DNA of 64,000 nt, from the NCBI RefSeq assembly GCF_037042905.1, contig NC_087249.1, positions 38,439,401-38,503,400 on the forward strand, read 5' to 3'. Numbering within the stretch: the first letter of the stretch is position 1; every line of letters starts with the position of its first letter. The translations under genes were made by a program, and so were the position numbers. This document shows, in pieces, positions 48,901 through 56,572 of this stretch. Origin of the DNA: Lytechinus pictus (Eukaryota; Echinodermata; Echinoidea; Temnopleuroida; Toxopneustidae). The notes beneath the pieces were generated by a model that did no database searches, was not told the DNA's origin, and worked only from the letters and a program-made list of their open reading frames with translations.

Positions 48901-51671
48901 TGCACCTTCAGGGGCCCGTTTCTCAACACCGTCATAAGTCTAACTTCTTGACTAAATCGGAGATAGTGAGCTACTTGTCCGCTAACCGTTTCACGAAGCC
49001 CTCTTTACCAAGATCGGGTACAACAACCTCACTAAATATTTATGACACCTCCGAACCTGTCATAACTTCTTTCTTAATGACGTAGTGGCATCACGTGGGT
49101 AGACTATGACATGCGAAAGTGCCTAGATATTTTAAAATTATAATCTTACGTAATCAATCATAGAGGTTGAAATTACATCACAAAACAAGTGGGTTAATGC
49201 ATTCAATGATAATTGTAATACAAAGAAACTATAAAAACTGTTGGTAAACGCCACAGAACCATTCATTTTGAAATAGTAAAATGATTTAATCGATAAAGAT
49301 TCTACCACGTCAGGCCATCCATAACTGAACTCGTATTTGCTGTTTTCAGAACCCTATAAACAGTTGGATAAATTCTATCTCTAATTTATGCATATAATTT
49401 GTCCAATATCGTATCTTTCGGTATCAATGATTAAAAATATTTCGTTAAACTATATTTTGATGACGTTTGGAATCGTAAAAGTCCGTATAATTATCATCAT
49501 TTTACAGAGATAGAAAACCGTTATGGTTTACTTTCGTAAACTATTAAAATTGGGTATCCCGGGGGTACCCATCTCAACGTCCACAAGTGATTTTTTAGTC
49601 ATGAAATTAAGTATTCATAATTTAATTTTCTCTGCAATTGAATGCTCCAGTCTTCATGGTCTAAGTATGTATGATGCATAATTCACCTGTGCTATTATTT
49701 TGAAAAGATTTATTTCCCAATTCATCATAATATTTGCAATTTTGTCATAATTATTATTTTGGAAAATTATGCTCTGTTGTGACTAAGGCTACATCTCGTC
49801 TGCTCTTTTTACCGATAGTATCGATATCAAGGTATTCTAGTTAGGAAGCCTTTCGAGAAACAGGTTTAGTAAGATTGGAACTAACTCCGTGGTTGGTGGA
49901 TAAAGATATGACTAACTTGTCCATGTGTTGAGAAACGGGCCCCAGGCTTCAGTATAGACAAATCATTTCAAACCCGTTTCCAAAAATAAAACAAAAATAA
50001 GTCATCAGGAACCATTCAAAAATTGAAATTTATGCATTTTTACATTACCATATTTTTCGGAGTATAAACCGCGGCCGTGCATTAACCGCACCCTAGTCTA
50101 GATTCTAGACGTCGGTGTACTTGTTATTTCTCTCCCCTTGCTTCATTCTCCCCTGCGCGCTATCCCTCTTTCACGCCCCTCGTGGGGCTGTTTTCATTTC
50201 GGGCGTTGAGGTCGAGGATTGTGTTATTGATCAACTGAAAAGCAGAACAGTCCTGGCAAAGGACTAACCGCACCCCCAAATTCGGGAGGCTAAAAAAAAA
50301 AAAATTTAATTGGCAGATCGAATTTAAAAGCATTTTGAGTCCGCTAATTTCACTAAATATCTTTGAAAGATCAAAAGATATATTACTAATTTTTGTATTT
50401 AAAAAAATGGTTACTTCATTCTTTAACTTTTTTTTTCCAAAAAATATAAATTATTCCTTTGAAGAATAACGAAAAAAAATGAAATGGCAGTATTGTATAT
50501 CAAACTTATAGTCTAAAAAGGGAAAAAGAAAAAAAAATGTTGAGAGAAACTGAGGAAAATAAATGAAGAATAGAGGACATTATTTATTGCCTGTTTTATA
50601 ACAATCGATTACGATTACATGCCTATTGTAGAGCATTTTCCATGCATTTTTAGGTGTAAAAAATGAGTTTTCATTACAAAACAACCAGGGTTTTTTAAGG
50701 AACAGGAGACCATAAAATGGTATTTTTGAATATCAAAATTATGGTATAAAAAGGGATTTTTTTTTAATATTGAGAGAAAAAGGAGAGAGATAAAGAATAA
50801 AGGACATTTATTGCCTTTTTAATAACCGATTACGATCGATTACGATTCGTACATGCCTATTGAAGAGCATTTTCCATGCTTTTTTAGCTAGAAAAAAAAG
50901 TTTTCATCACAAAACAACCAGTTTTTTTAGGAAAATAGAAATTAAATAAATATGAAACCTTTTTTACAAAGAAGATTTTTCAAAGAAAACTTCGCAAACT
51001 ATACTCTCTATTTTTAGTAACCAACAAATAATTATACATTAAATATTCTATATAATTCTTGGTTAGTATATAAGTTATAACTCTAATTACCGAAGAAACA
51101 GCCAACACAATGGACATGTATGATGTACACATACATGTACACACAAAAATACAAACATTTTTTTAAAATATGATTTCTAATTTCACTTTTGTTTGTAAAT
51201 TGTATATTTCGTATGTTCTAACTTCTACATTGTTAAGTGTTTTGATATGGATTTCATTAAAAGCGCAATATAAGACTAAGTTATTATTATATTATGTCTT
51301 TATGAGAAGAGAGATGATATGCAATGCCAATGCCATGGCATGCGAGGCGGAGAGTTTAGGCTTTACGAATCACTTGAAGTTGAACGTAACGGGGTACCGA
51401 GGGCGAGACAGGCCGAAACGGCCCTGTCGATACCCGTTGCAGCCGCTCCCTCTCGAGCCAGCTGGGGCTCTTCCTCATTACACACGTGCACTAAAATGAT
51501 CAAAATTAAACACCAAATTACACTCACAATCAAATGCGAGTTAACCAAGATACTAACCTTCTCTTTATCAGCATGTTCTGCCTTCAAAGTACGCACAATT
51601 TCCCCTTGCTTTTTAATACTCTCCTGTAGTTCTTTCCTCTGACTCTGTCTCTGAGTCTGAGCATCTGCCAT
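21837..51671 (-). CDS. HARS1: Histidyl-tRNA synthetase, cytosolic type, 12 exons, complete (516 aa)
   Basis: Charges tRNA-His with histidine in the cytosol (class IIa synthetase, homodimer). Twelve exons with GT-AG sites join in frame to 516 residues, against 509 in human. Order: WHEP domain 1-60; [10 protein letters not shown] at 68; motif 1 about 95-108; motif 2 [18 protein letters not shown] 170-187; insertion domain about 218-325; HisA signature [10 protein letters not shown] 331-340; HisB GGGRYDNL 368-375; motif 3 [13 protein letters not shown] 389-401; anticodon-binding domain about 410-516. All expected catalytic arginines and signatures are present. The ATG (51671) has a good context (ACAAAATGG) and an in-frame TAA eight codons upstream. 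No mitochondrial presequence is encoded from this start; whether an alternative first exon supplies one is unknown. Intron 1 is 14.6 kb and full of transposons. A palindromic element begins 33 bp upstream of the ATG. Confidence 0.97.
22868..23014 (-). CDS. HARS1: HARS exon 11
   Basis: 147 nt, 49 codons, residues 447-495: [20 protein letters not shown], then the conserved [20 protein letters not shown] of the anticodon-binding domain. Acceptor TTGTAG, donor GTAAAT. Confidence 0.97.
23592..23645 (-). pseudogene. Duplicated 3' end of HARS exon 10 inside intron 10
   Basis: About 45-54 bp copy the end of exon 10 together with its splice donor (compare 23912-23965). On the minus strand the copy encodes [13 protein letters not shown], identical to the real exon: the three base differences in this part (CTA to TTG, TCT to TCA) are all synonymous. 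The donor copy reads GTTGGT instead of GTTAGT. No acceptor is seen, and read-through from the real exon meets a stop within a few codons, so it should not be translated. The (CAT)n array lies between the two copies. Confidence 0.85.
23646..23911. repeat. (CAT/CAC)n trinucleotide array
   Basis: About 265 bp of imperfect CAT/CAC/AAT triplets in HARS intron 10, starting right at the end of the duplicated exon fragment and stopping right at the real exon 10 donor region. Long open frames of His or Asp/Met across it are translations of the repeat, not genes. Confidence 0.95.
23922..24104 (-). CDS. HARS1: HARS exon 10 (motif 3)
   Basis: 183 nt, 61 codons, residues 386-446: [20 protein letters not shown] is class II motif 3 with the ATP-contacting Arg, and QVLVASAQ opens the anticodon-binding domain. 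Acceptor CATCAG, donor GTTAGT. The donor abuts the CAT array. Confidence 0.97.
24165..24240 (+). repeat. SINE fragment
   Basis: TTTTGGGAAGGCATTTATCC, then CACTCTCCACTCAGGT; same body as the SINE at 20455. In HARS intron 9, about 60 bp upstream of exon 10. Confidence 0.5.
24379..24561 (-). CDS. HARS1: HARS exon 9 (HisA and HisB signatures)
   Basis: 183 nt, 61 codons, residues 325-385. [19 protein letters not shown] is the histidine-binding HisA loop, and [14 protein letters not shown] is HisB. The linker between them ([18 protein letters not shown]) is of similar length to animal HARS. Acceptor TTTTAG, donor GTTTGT. Confidence 0.97.
24645..24930. repeat. Two adjacent small palindromic repeats
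   Basis: 24648-24788 has inverted ends GGGACCCGTTTCCC and ATGAAACGGGCCCC. 24790-24912 is a second hairpin (TTACTATTATGGTAACTTTG ... CAAAGTTACCATAATGGTAA) related to that at 20690. Both contain the phrase CAGCCAATCAGA near the loop. HARS intron 8. Confidence 0.7.
25533..26287. mobile_element. TTAA-flanked element (CCCTAA...TTAGGG termini)
   Basis: TTAA at both edges, then CCCTAAATAGACTGGGCT on the left and AGCCTTCTTAGGG on the right. Subterminal GGGGGCTGATTCAGCCCCCC occurs at both ends and is self-complementary. Interior AT-rich, no transposase. A diverged relative is near 32625-32912. HARS intron 8, about 35 bp from exon 8. Confidence 0.8.
26322..26449 (-). CDS. HARS1: HARS exon 8
   Basis: 128 nt, residues 282-324, entering in phase 1 (completes the Gly split with exon 7): [20 protein letters not shown], then [16 protein letters not shown]. 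Part of the HisRS insertion domain. Acceptor CCAAAG, donor GTAAGA. Confidence 0.95.
26576..28381. mobile_element. 1.8-kb TIR transposon with a perfect 8-bp target duplication
   Basis: AAAAGAAC flanks the element exactly (26568-26575 and 28382-28389). The ends are TAAGCCTGAGTC... and its inverse ...GACTCAGGCTTA, and the inverted homology goes on through GGTGTTCGA and a GGCCGGCCG block on each side. The interior has two diverged direct repeats of about 500 bp (compare the AATATGAATTTAGAGCTTGATG region near 27100 with ATATGAAGTTAGAGCTCGAT near 27611). No transposase. An 8-bp duplication fits hAT or P superfamilies. HARS intron 7. Confidence 0.9.
29015..29200 (-). repeat. tRNA-Val-like SINE next to the HARS exon 7 donor
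   Basis: On the minus strand it starts GTGTTGGCTCAGCTGGTTGAGC (A box), passes an anticodon-like CTCACAA, and has a B box GGGGTTCAAGCC, then an unrelated body to about 29015. Its tRNA-like head begins about 25 bp inside intron 7, just past the splice donor at 29216-29221. Confidence 0.75.
29222..29315 (-). CDS. HARS1: HARS exon 7
   Basis: 94 nt, residues 251-281 plus the first base of Gly282 (phase 1 donor): [20 protein letters not shown], then [11 protein letters not shown]. Acceptor TATCAG, donor GTAAGG. Confidence 0.95.
29733..29831 (-). CDS. HARS1: HARS exon 6
   Basis: 99 nt, 33 codons, residues 218-250: [20 protein letters not shown], then [13 protein letters not shown], matching the family's VNxRxILDGMF and SSVDKLDK blocks. 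Acceptor TTGAAG, donor GTATTA. Confidence 0.96.
30100..30586. mobile_element. MITE with CCCGTTCCACAAAG ends
   Basis: Starts CCCCGTTCCACAAAG and ends CTGTGGAATGGGAG, an imperfect inverted pair. The interior is full of GTCTTTCA/TGAAAGAC words in both orientations, so it is broadly self-complementary. HARS intron 5. Confidence 0.7.
31034..31141 (-). CDS. HARS1: HARS exon 5
   Basis: 108 nt, 36 codons, residues 182-217: [20 protein letters not shown], then [15 protein letters not shown]. It completes motif 2 (QC|DFDIAG). Acceptor TTTCAG, donor GTAGGT. Confidence 0.97.
32011..32136 (-). CDS. HARS1: HARS exon 4 (motif 2)
   Basis: 126 nt, 42 codons, residues 140-181: [20 protein letters not shown], then [20 protein letters not shown] and QC. 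The Arg residues of YRRDNP and TRGRYREF contact ATP and the tRNA acceptor end in class II enzymes. Acceptor ATTCAG, donor GTAAGT. Confidence 0.98.
32272..32400 (+). repeat. SINE fragment
   Basis: ACTCAACCCAGGTGAGGTGAATGGGTACCC, then a diverged TTCCTTGATGC tail, matching the body of the SINEs at 19378 and 36556. HARS intron 3. Confidence 0.5.
32625..32912. repeat. Diverged relative of the CCCTAA...TTAGGG element
   Basis: AAAGACTGGGCTATTTTGAT followed by CCTAA and a GGGGCTGATGAAGAGCCCC hairpin parallels the left end of the element at 25533. The right end is not clear. Confidence 0.45.
32932..33147 (-). CDS. HARS1: HARS exon 3 (motif 1)
   Basis: 216 nt, 72 codons, residues 68-139: [10 protein letters not shown] opens the catalytic core, then [20 protein letters not shown] and [20 protein letters not shown], almost invariant in animal HARS. 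Acceptor AACCAG, donor GTATCC. Confidence 0.98.
33690..33838. repeat. Small MITE (TTTCATGAA termini)
   Basis: GGGTCATTTCATGAAGAG at the left and TTTCATGAAATGCTCCCC at the right. Inverted AGTGATTTT/AAAATCACT and a CAGCCAATCAGATGC loop phrase lie inside. A related diverged piece is near 22050-22155. Confidence 0.65.
34715..36442. mobile_element. 1.7-kb TIR element with a 6-bp target duplication
   Basis: ATGTAG occurs directly outside both ends (34709-34714 and 36443-36448). The inverted ends are CATACCTGCCAACC and GGTTGGCAGGTATG. Near each end is an ATCAGTATC- or AATCGGTAT-type phrase. The interior has a GC-rich stretch (35430-35610, 35715-35750) and no transposase. HARS intron 2, ending right at a SINE. 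Confidence 0.85.
36449..36775 (+). repeat. Two SINE heads in tandem
   Basis: First unit: A-box-like GTGGCCCAGTGGATAAG, B-box-like AGGATACAAATCCCA, then GTCCTTTGGCAAGGCGTTTATCC. Second unit from about 36556: GGCGTCATGGTCAAGTGGTTAAG, B box GTGGGTTTGATTTCC, then ATGGGTACCGGCAGGAAGGAATTCC and GTGCAGCGCTTAAAAACA. The pair looks like two related tRNA-derived SINEs joined head to tail. Ends 70 bp before HARS exon 2. Confidence 0.7.
36846..36932 (-). CDS. HARS1: HARS exon 2 (WHEP domain, second half)
   Basis: 87 nt, 29 codons, residues 39-67: [20 protein letters not shown], then QKYVLKTAK. This is the second helix of the WHEP domain and the linker into the catalytic core. Acceptor TTGCAG, donor GTATGA. 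Confidence 0.95.
37448..38057. mobile_element. TTAA-type palindromic MITE (GGATTCCCC family)
   Basis: Ends GGCTGGATTCCCC followed by TTAA (38054-38057). Left edge near AGGCCAACCCAAATG with internal inverted blocks (ACAATAGGAAAGTT / AACTTTCTTATTGATTGT). The phrase CTGCCCCAGGGGAATGGGTA also occurs, inverted, at 12490-12515. The left TTAA is not preserved. Confidence 0.6.
38405..38682. mobile_element. MITE with GGGCCCxxTCTTACAAAGAG ends, copy 2
   Basis: Ends CCAGGGCCCCATCTTACAAA and TTTGTAAGACAGGGCCCAGG, inverted, with the same core (ACGTCAACATCTATTATGC) as the copy at 2803-3276 but without the nested palindrome. HARS intron 1. Confidence 0.8.
39390..43450. repeat. Converging tandem arrays of a 170-200-bp unit
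   Basis: Each unit carries a TAGGCTTTGYTCTAYCAGCT phrase, a G/C-run phrase near GGGGCTGTC, and a CCCATTGAGGCAAAA phrase. About eight diverged units point one way and about nine the other, meeting near 41080-41100. Units differ from each other far more than the outer arm sequences do. Confidence 0.8.
42498..43108. mobile_element. TTAA-flanked palindromic MITE (AGGTCAAGTCC family), copy 2
   Basis: TTAA at 42498-42501 and 43105-43108, ends AGGTCAAGTCC and GGACTTGTCCT. Collinear with copy 1 at 19662-20278, including the GCATACCGACCAGGATGTGCATATAA phrase. Nested in one arm only of the 5.3-kb palindrome, so it is younger than that element. Confidence 0.88.
44069..46918. other. HARS intron 1, no supported feature
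   Basis: The plus-strand open frame at 44146-44466 (106 residues) has no splice context or family resemblance. A short AG microsatellite is near 44793. The phrase AATCCAGG recurs several times between 44158 and 44690, which may be chance or a decayed repeat. Confidence 0.5.
46919..47390. mobile_element. TIR element (AGACACCGTTC ends)
   Basis: Inverted ends AGACACCGTTCACA and GTGAGAACGGTGTCT, with a subterminal AAACTAGTTT pair and repeated GGTTTGGAAGATYGCTT phrases. GC-richer than its surroundings, non-coding. No clear target duplication. Confidence 0.7.
47570..47955. repeat. Inverted-repeat element with a 34-bp direct duplication
   Basis: ATAATCTCGAGATT-type palindromes occur near 47586 and 47868. 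CTTGGGGTTGCAATCTCAAG followed by ATTAATCCTGC is repeated back to back (about 47770-47836). The outer CGGCCCTCTTCGCA / TGCAGACGGCCC pair may be its termini. Confidence 0.5.
48490..48600. repeat. Fragment of the AGGTCAAGTCC family
   Basis: AGGCCAAGTCCATCCCAGAA, then GAAAATTTCATCAAAATCGGAT and an abrupt GGGGTGGAC end. An internally deleted relative of the TTAA MITEs. Confidence 0.55.
48911..49943. mobile_element. 1-kb TIR element (GGGGCCCGTTTCTCAACA ends)
   Basis: Inverted ends GGGGCCCGTTTCTCAACA and TGTTGAGAAACGGGCCCC, near-perfect over 18 bp. Subterminal AAGTTAGTC-like words face each other. Interior AT-rich without coding. Target duplication unclear. HARS intron 1. Confidence 0.75.
50046..50300. 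repeat. Repeat of the 'CGGAGTATAAACCGC' type
   Basis: Begins TTACCATATTTTTCGGAGTATAAACCGC, with a second phrase ACTAACCGCACCCCC near the right end. Sequences of this form are dispersed in several animal genomes. The class here is not determined. Confidence 0.4.
50483..50935. repeat. Tandem duplication of a 220-230-bp unit
   Basis: Two diverged units share TTGAGAGAAA, GGACATTATTTATTGCC, ACATGCCTATTG(A/T)AGAGC, TTTTCCATGC and CACAAAACAACCAG-type phrases in the same order (about 50483-50715 and 50716-50935). AT-rich, non-coding. HARS intron 1. Confidence 0.65.
51558..51671 (-). CDS. HARS1: HARS exon 1 (start, WHEP domain first half)
   Basis: 114 nt, 38 codons: [20 protein letters not shown], then [18 protein letters not shown], the first WHEP helix. 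Donor GTTAGT. The ATG context is ACAAAATGG. An in-frame TAA eight codons upstream rules out a longer product from this exon. Only 33 bp separate the ATG from the terminus of the palindromic element. Confidence 0.93.
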
Positions 51672-51725
51672 TTTGTCTGCTGCTAATAATTAGCTCAATA
51701 TGTATGAGGCGCCGAATGTACCAAT

Positions 51726-51733
51726 ATTATATA
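51726..51733 (-). promoter_or_regulatory. TATA-like sequence in the element terminus, upstream of HARS
   Basis: On the minus strand TATATAAT lies 55-62 bp before the HARS ATG, inside the palindrome's terminal repeat. Transcription 25-30 bp downstream would begin near 51700, leaving a 5' UTR of about 30 nt. Position only; AT-rich sequence makes chance matches likely. Confidence 0.3.
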
Positions 51734-51889
51734 GAACAATTATTTGTTATATAATCATTATTTATTAAATAATAACTATTATTTATATATAATTTACATT
51801 TTATTTGTAAATAACTACTATTATATAAAATATCATTTCTAATTATTTATATATAATTCCAAGTAATAACTTCATTATTTGTAAATAAT

Positions 51890-52140
51890 AATAGTTCGAC
51901 ATTCCATTATTTATAAATAATGATTATTTGTTTTTCATTATTTATAAATAATGATTATTTGTTTTTCATTATTTACAAATAATGATTATTTGTTTTTCAT
52001 TATTTATAAATAATGATTATTTGTTTTTCATTATTTATAAATAATGATAATTGGTTTTTCATTATTTATAAATAATGATTATTTGTTTTTCATTATTTAC
52101 AAATAATGATTATTTGTTTTTCATTATTTATAAATAATTT
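51890..52140. repeat. 31-bp satellite array, left arm
   Basis: A unit of about 31 bp containing the perfect 16-bp palindrome ATTATTTATAAATAAT and a spacer like GATTATTTGTTTTTC, repeated about eight times with few changes. Each unit is thus a potential hairpin. Confidence 0.9.
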
Positions 52141-53349
52141 GTTGAGTTTTCCATTATTTATAAATAATGATTATTTGTTAAATAATGAAAACGTCTACTT
52201 CATTATTTATAAATAATTTTTTCGAGTGCACCATTATTCTCATTATTTATAAATAATCATTATTTAATGTTCGAGTTTTCCATTATTTATAAATAAAGAT
52301 TATTTGTTAAATAATGAAATATCTACTTCATTATTTATAAATAATAATTTTGTTTCAATATCCCATTAATCATTATTTATAAACAATTGTTACAGTTTGC
52401 CATTATATACAAATAATCATTATTTATATACAAATAACCATTATTTATTAAATAATGCCATTATTTATTAAATAATGGAAAACTCGCTATAACATGCAAA
52501 TGTGGGACCGCCCATGATATGAATATTCATGATGCGATTTCCTTTTTCGTGATTTTTCTTCACAAATTTTTGTCCATTTCCTCTTCATAATGACATTTCT
52601 TGAAGCAATTTTCTAGGGATATGGTCTGATTGTAATATTCTTCATTTTCTATATAACTTCGTCTTCGTAGAAATATCAAAAAGTGTAATTTTATACGATT
52701 TTTCCTACAGTTCACAATCCCCATAGGCGCGCGTGTACGGTAGGGACAACCGGTGAATCGACGGAGTGCTCTTCATCGAAATACTACGTTGGTTGGTCCC
52801 CGGAAGTGGCGGGCGGAATTTAGCCCGAATCCTCGATGGAAGTCGATCAAGTGCATATGAGCTGAGAGAGTGAAATATCAGTGTACTTGTACAGGCCCTT
52901 CTACTTTTTATAAATATTTCTTGTTGCTTTTTTTGTTAAGTTAATTTTTCCTGGTGTAGAGATAAGTTTCAGTTCTAATAATGCACTTCAAATACATTTT
53001 GGAGTGTCTGTTTGAGGCGTTTGGGGCGATTTCACCCTGGCCCCAAAATGCTCGCAACGACAATACGGGGGCATGATGACCCCTAAATTTTTAAAAACTT
53101 ATTTTTCTATTGAAAATTATCACAAAATTCACCAAAAGTGTGCACGAAAGCCTTCGTATTTCACTTTTAAAACTCCAAAAAGTGCCCAAATGACAAGCTT
53201 GGTCGCTTCGCTGTGTCGCTTTCAACTTGAGAACGTTTACGCGTCTGCTTCCCCCCCGGGGCCCCCCTCCTCCGAAAGAAATTATGTATACGGCCATGCT
53301 CTAAAGAGCCTGGTACATTGATTTATGTATACTTCATTTTCATTATTTT

Positions 53350-53890
53350 TATCTCATTATCATCATGGCCTTACGCAGAATTTTTTCCGGGGGGGGGGTG
53401 GGGGGAGCAGGACGCGCGTAAACTTTCTCATAAAAATCTTGAAAAAGCGAAGCGACCAAGCTTGTCATTTGAGCTTGGTCGCGTCGCTGTCTCGCTTTCA
53501 AGATTTTTTTGAGAAACTTTACGCGCGTCCTAGCTGCTCCCCCCCACCCCCCCCCCCCCGGTAAAAAAAATTCTGTGTAAGGCCATGATGATAATGTGAT
53601 AAAAATAATGAAAATGAAAAGTACATATAAATCAATGTGCCATATGCTCTTTTGAGCATGGCCGTTCACAGAATTTCTTTCGGGGGGTGGGGGCAGACGC
53701 GCGTAAACGTTCTCAAGTTGAAAGCGAGACAGCGAAGCGACCAAGCTTGTCATTTGGGCTTGGTCCCGTGGCTGTCTCGCTTTCAAGATTTTTTTGAGAA
53801 AGTTTACGCGCGTCATGCTCCGGCCCCGGCCCCCCTGGAAAAAATTCTGCGTAAGGCCATGTTGATAATGAGATAAAAATAATGAAAATG
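53350..53890. repeat. Nested short palindromes in the element core
   Basis: Two hairpins of about 200 bp share GCGAAGCGACCAAGCTTGTC facing GCTTGGTCGCxTCGCTGTCT, flanked by TACGCGCGT and G/C runs. The outer phrase CATGGCCTTACGCAGAATTT appears in both orientations. The open frames across them in all directions are by-products of the symmetry. Confidence 0.75.
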
Positions 53891-54954
53891 AAAGTATACA
53901 TAAATCAATGTGCCAGGCTCTTTAGAGCATGGCCGTATACAGAATTTCTTTCGGAGGAGGGGGGGGGGGGGATATATCGAAGCAGACGCGTAAACGTTCT
54001 CAAGTTGAATAAGACACAGCGAAGCGACCAAGCTTGTCATTTGGGCACTTTTTGGAGTTTTAAAAGTGAAATACGAAGGCTTTCGTGCACACTTTTGGTG
54101 AATTTTGTGATAATTTTCAATAGAAAAATAAGTTTTTAAAAATTTAGGGGTCATCATGCCCCCGTATTGTCGTTGCGAGCATTTTGGGGCCAGGGTGAAA
54201 TCGCCCCAAACGCCTCAAACAGACACTCCAAAATGTATTTGAAGTGCATTATTAGAACTGAAACTTATCTCTACACCAGGAAAAATTAACTTAACAAAAA
54301 AAGCAACAAGAAATATTTATAAAAAGTAGAAGGGCCTGTACAAGTACACTGATATTTCACTCTCTCAGCTCATATGCACTTGATCGGCTTCCATCGAGGA
54401 TTCGGGCTAAATTCCGCCCGCCACTTCCGGGGACCAACCAACGTAGTATTTCGATGAAGAGCACTCCGTCGATTCACCGGTTGTCCCTACCGTACACGCG
54501 CGCCTATGGGGATTGTGAACTGTAGGAAAAATCGTATAAAATTACACTTTTTGATATTTCTACGAAGACGAAGTTATATAGAAAATGAAGAATATTACAA
54601 TCAGACCATATCCCTAGAAAATTGCTTCAAGAAATGTCATTATGAAGAGGAAATGGACAAAAATTTGTGAAGAAAAATCACGAAAAAGGAAATCGCATCA
54701 TGAATATTCATATCATGGGCGGTCCCACATTTGCATGTTATAGCGAGTTTTCCATTATTTAATAAATAATGGCATTATTTAATAAATAATGGTTATTTCT
54801 ATATAAATAATGATTATTTGTATATAATGGCAAACTGTAAAAATTATTTATAAATAATGAGAATAATGGTGCACTCGAAAAAATTATTTATAAATAATGA
54901 AGTAGACGTTTTCATTATTTAACAAATAATCATTATTTATAAATAATGGAAAAC

Positions 54955-55290
54955 TCAACAAATTATTTATAAATAATGAAAAACAAATAATCATTATTTA
55001 TAAATAATGAAAAACAAATAATCATTATTTGTAAATAATGAAAAACAAATAATCATTATTTATAAATAATGAAAAACAAATAATCATTATTTATAAATAA
55101 TGAAAAACAAATAATCATTATTTATAAATAATGAAAAACAAATAATCATTATATATAAATAATGAAAAACAAATAATCATTATTTATAAATAATGAAAAA
55201 CAAATAATCATTATTTATAAATAATGAAAAACAAATAATCATTATTTATAAATAATGAAAAACAAATAATCATTATTTATAAATAATGGA
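54955..55290. repeat. 31-bp satellite array, first right arm
   Basis: Same unit as at 51890 in inverse orientation (AATGAAAAACAAATAATCAT then TATTTATAAAT), about ten copies, very uniform. Confidence 0.9.
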
Positions 55291-56214
55291 ATGTCGAACT
55301 ATTATTATTTACAAATAATGAAGTATTACTTAGAATTATATATAAATAATTAGAAATGATATTTTATATAATAGTAGTTATTTACAAATAAAATGTAAAT
55401 TATATATAAATAATAGTTATTATTTAACAAATAATGATTATATAACAAATAATTGTTCTATATAATATTGGTACATTCGGCGCCTCATAAAATTCCGCCC
55501 GCCACTTCCGGGGACCAACCAACGTAGTATTTCGATGAAGAGCACTCCGTCGATTCACCGGTTGTCCCTACCGTACACGCGCGCCTATGGGGATTGTGAA
55601 CTGTAGGAAAAATCGTATAAAATTACACTTTTTGATATTTCTACGAAGACGAAGTTATATAGAAAATGAAGAATATTACAATCAGACCATATCCCTAGAA
55701 AATTGCTTCAAGAAATGTCATTATGAAGAGGAAATGGACAAAAATTTGTGAAGAAAAATCACGAAAAAGGAAATCGCATCATGAATATTCATATCATGGG
55801 CGGTCCCACATTTGCATGTTATAGCGAGTTTTCCATTATTTAATAAATAATGGCATTATTTAATAAATAATGGCATTATTTAATAAATAATGGCATTATT
55901 TAATAAATAATGGTTATTTGTATATAAATAATGATTATTTGTATATAATGGCAAACTGTAACAATTGTTTATAAATAATGATTAATGGGATATTGAAACA
56001 AAATTATTATTTATAAATAATGAAGTAGATATTTCATTATTTAACAAATAATCTTTATTTATAAATAATGGAAAACTCGAACATTAAATAATGATTATTT
56101 ATAAATAATGAGAATAATGGTGCACTCGAAAAAATTATTTATAAATAATGAAGTAGACGTTTTCATTATTTAACAAATAATCATTATTTATAAATAATGG
56201 AAAACTCAACAAAT

Positions 56215-56572
56215 TATTTATAAATAATGAAAAACAAATAATCATTATTTGTAAATAATGAAAAACAAATAATCATTATTTATAAATAATGAAAAACCAA
56301 TTATCATTATTTATAAATAATGAAAAACAAATAATCATTATTTATAAATAATGAAAAACAAATAATCATTATTTGTAAATAATGAAAAACAAATAATCAT
56401 TATTTATAAATAATGAAAAACAAATAATCATTATTTATAAATAATGAAAAACAAATAATCATTATTTGTAAATAATGAAAAACAAATAATCATTATTTAT
56501 AAATAATGAAAAACAAATAATCATTATTTATAAATAATGAAAAACAAATAATCATTATTTATAAATAATGGA
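56215..56572. repeat. 31-bp satellite array, second right arm
   Basis: About eleven copies of the same unit. The preceding block (55975-56110), including TGGGATATTGAAACAAAATT, matches the left arm (about 52270-52390 inverted) and is absent from the first right arm. Confidence 0.9.

Noticed and set aside
53073-54157. Several overlapping 60-155-residue frames with near-identical peptides
   Set aside because: They are produced by the inverted symmetry of the palindrome core and have no splice signals or domain character.
51890-56572. Regular 31-bp repeats that could suggest a CRISPR array
   Set aside because: There are no variable spacers (both parts of the unit repeat), the unit is a palindromic AT satellite inside a transposon, and the genome is eukaryotic.
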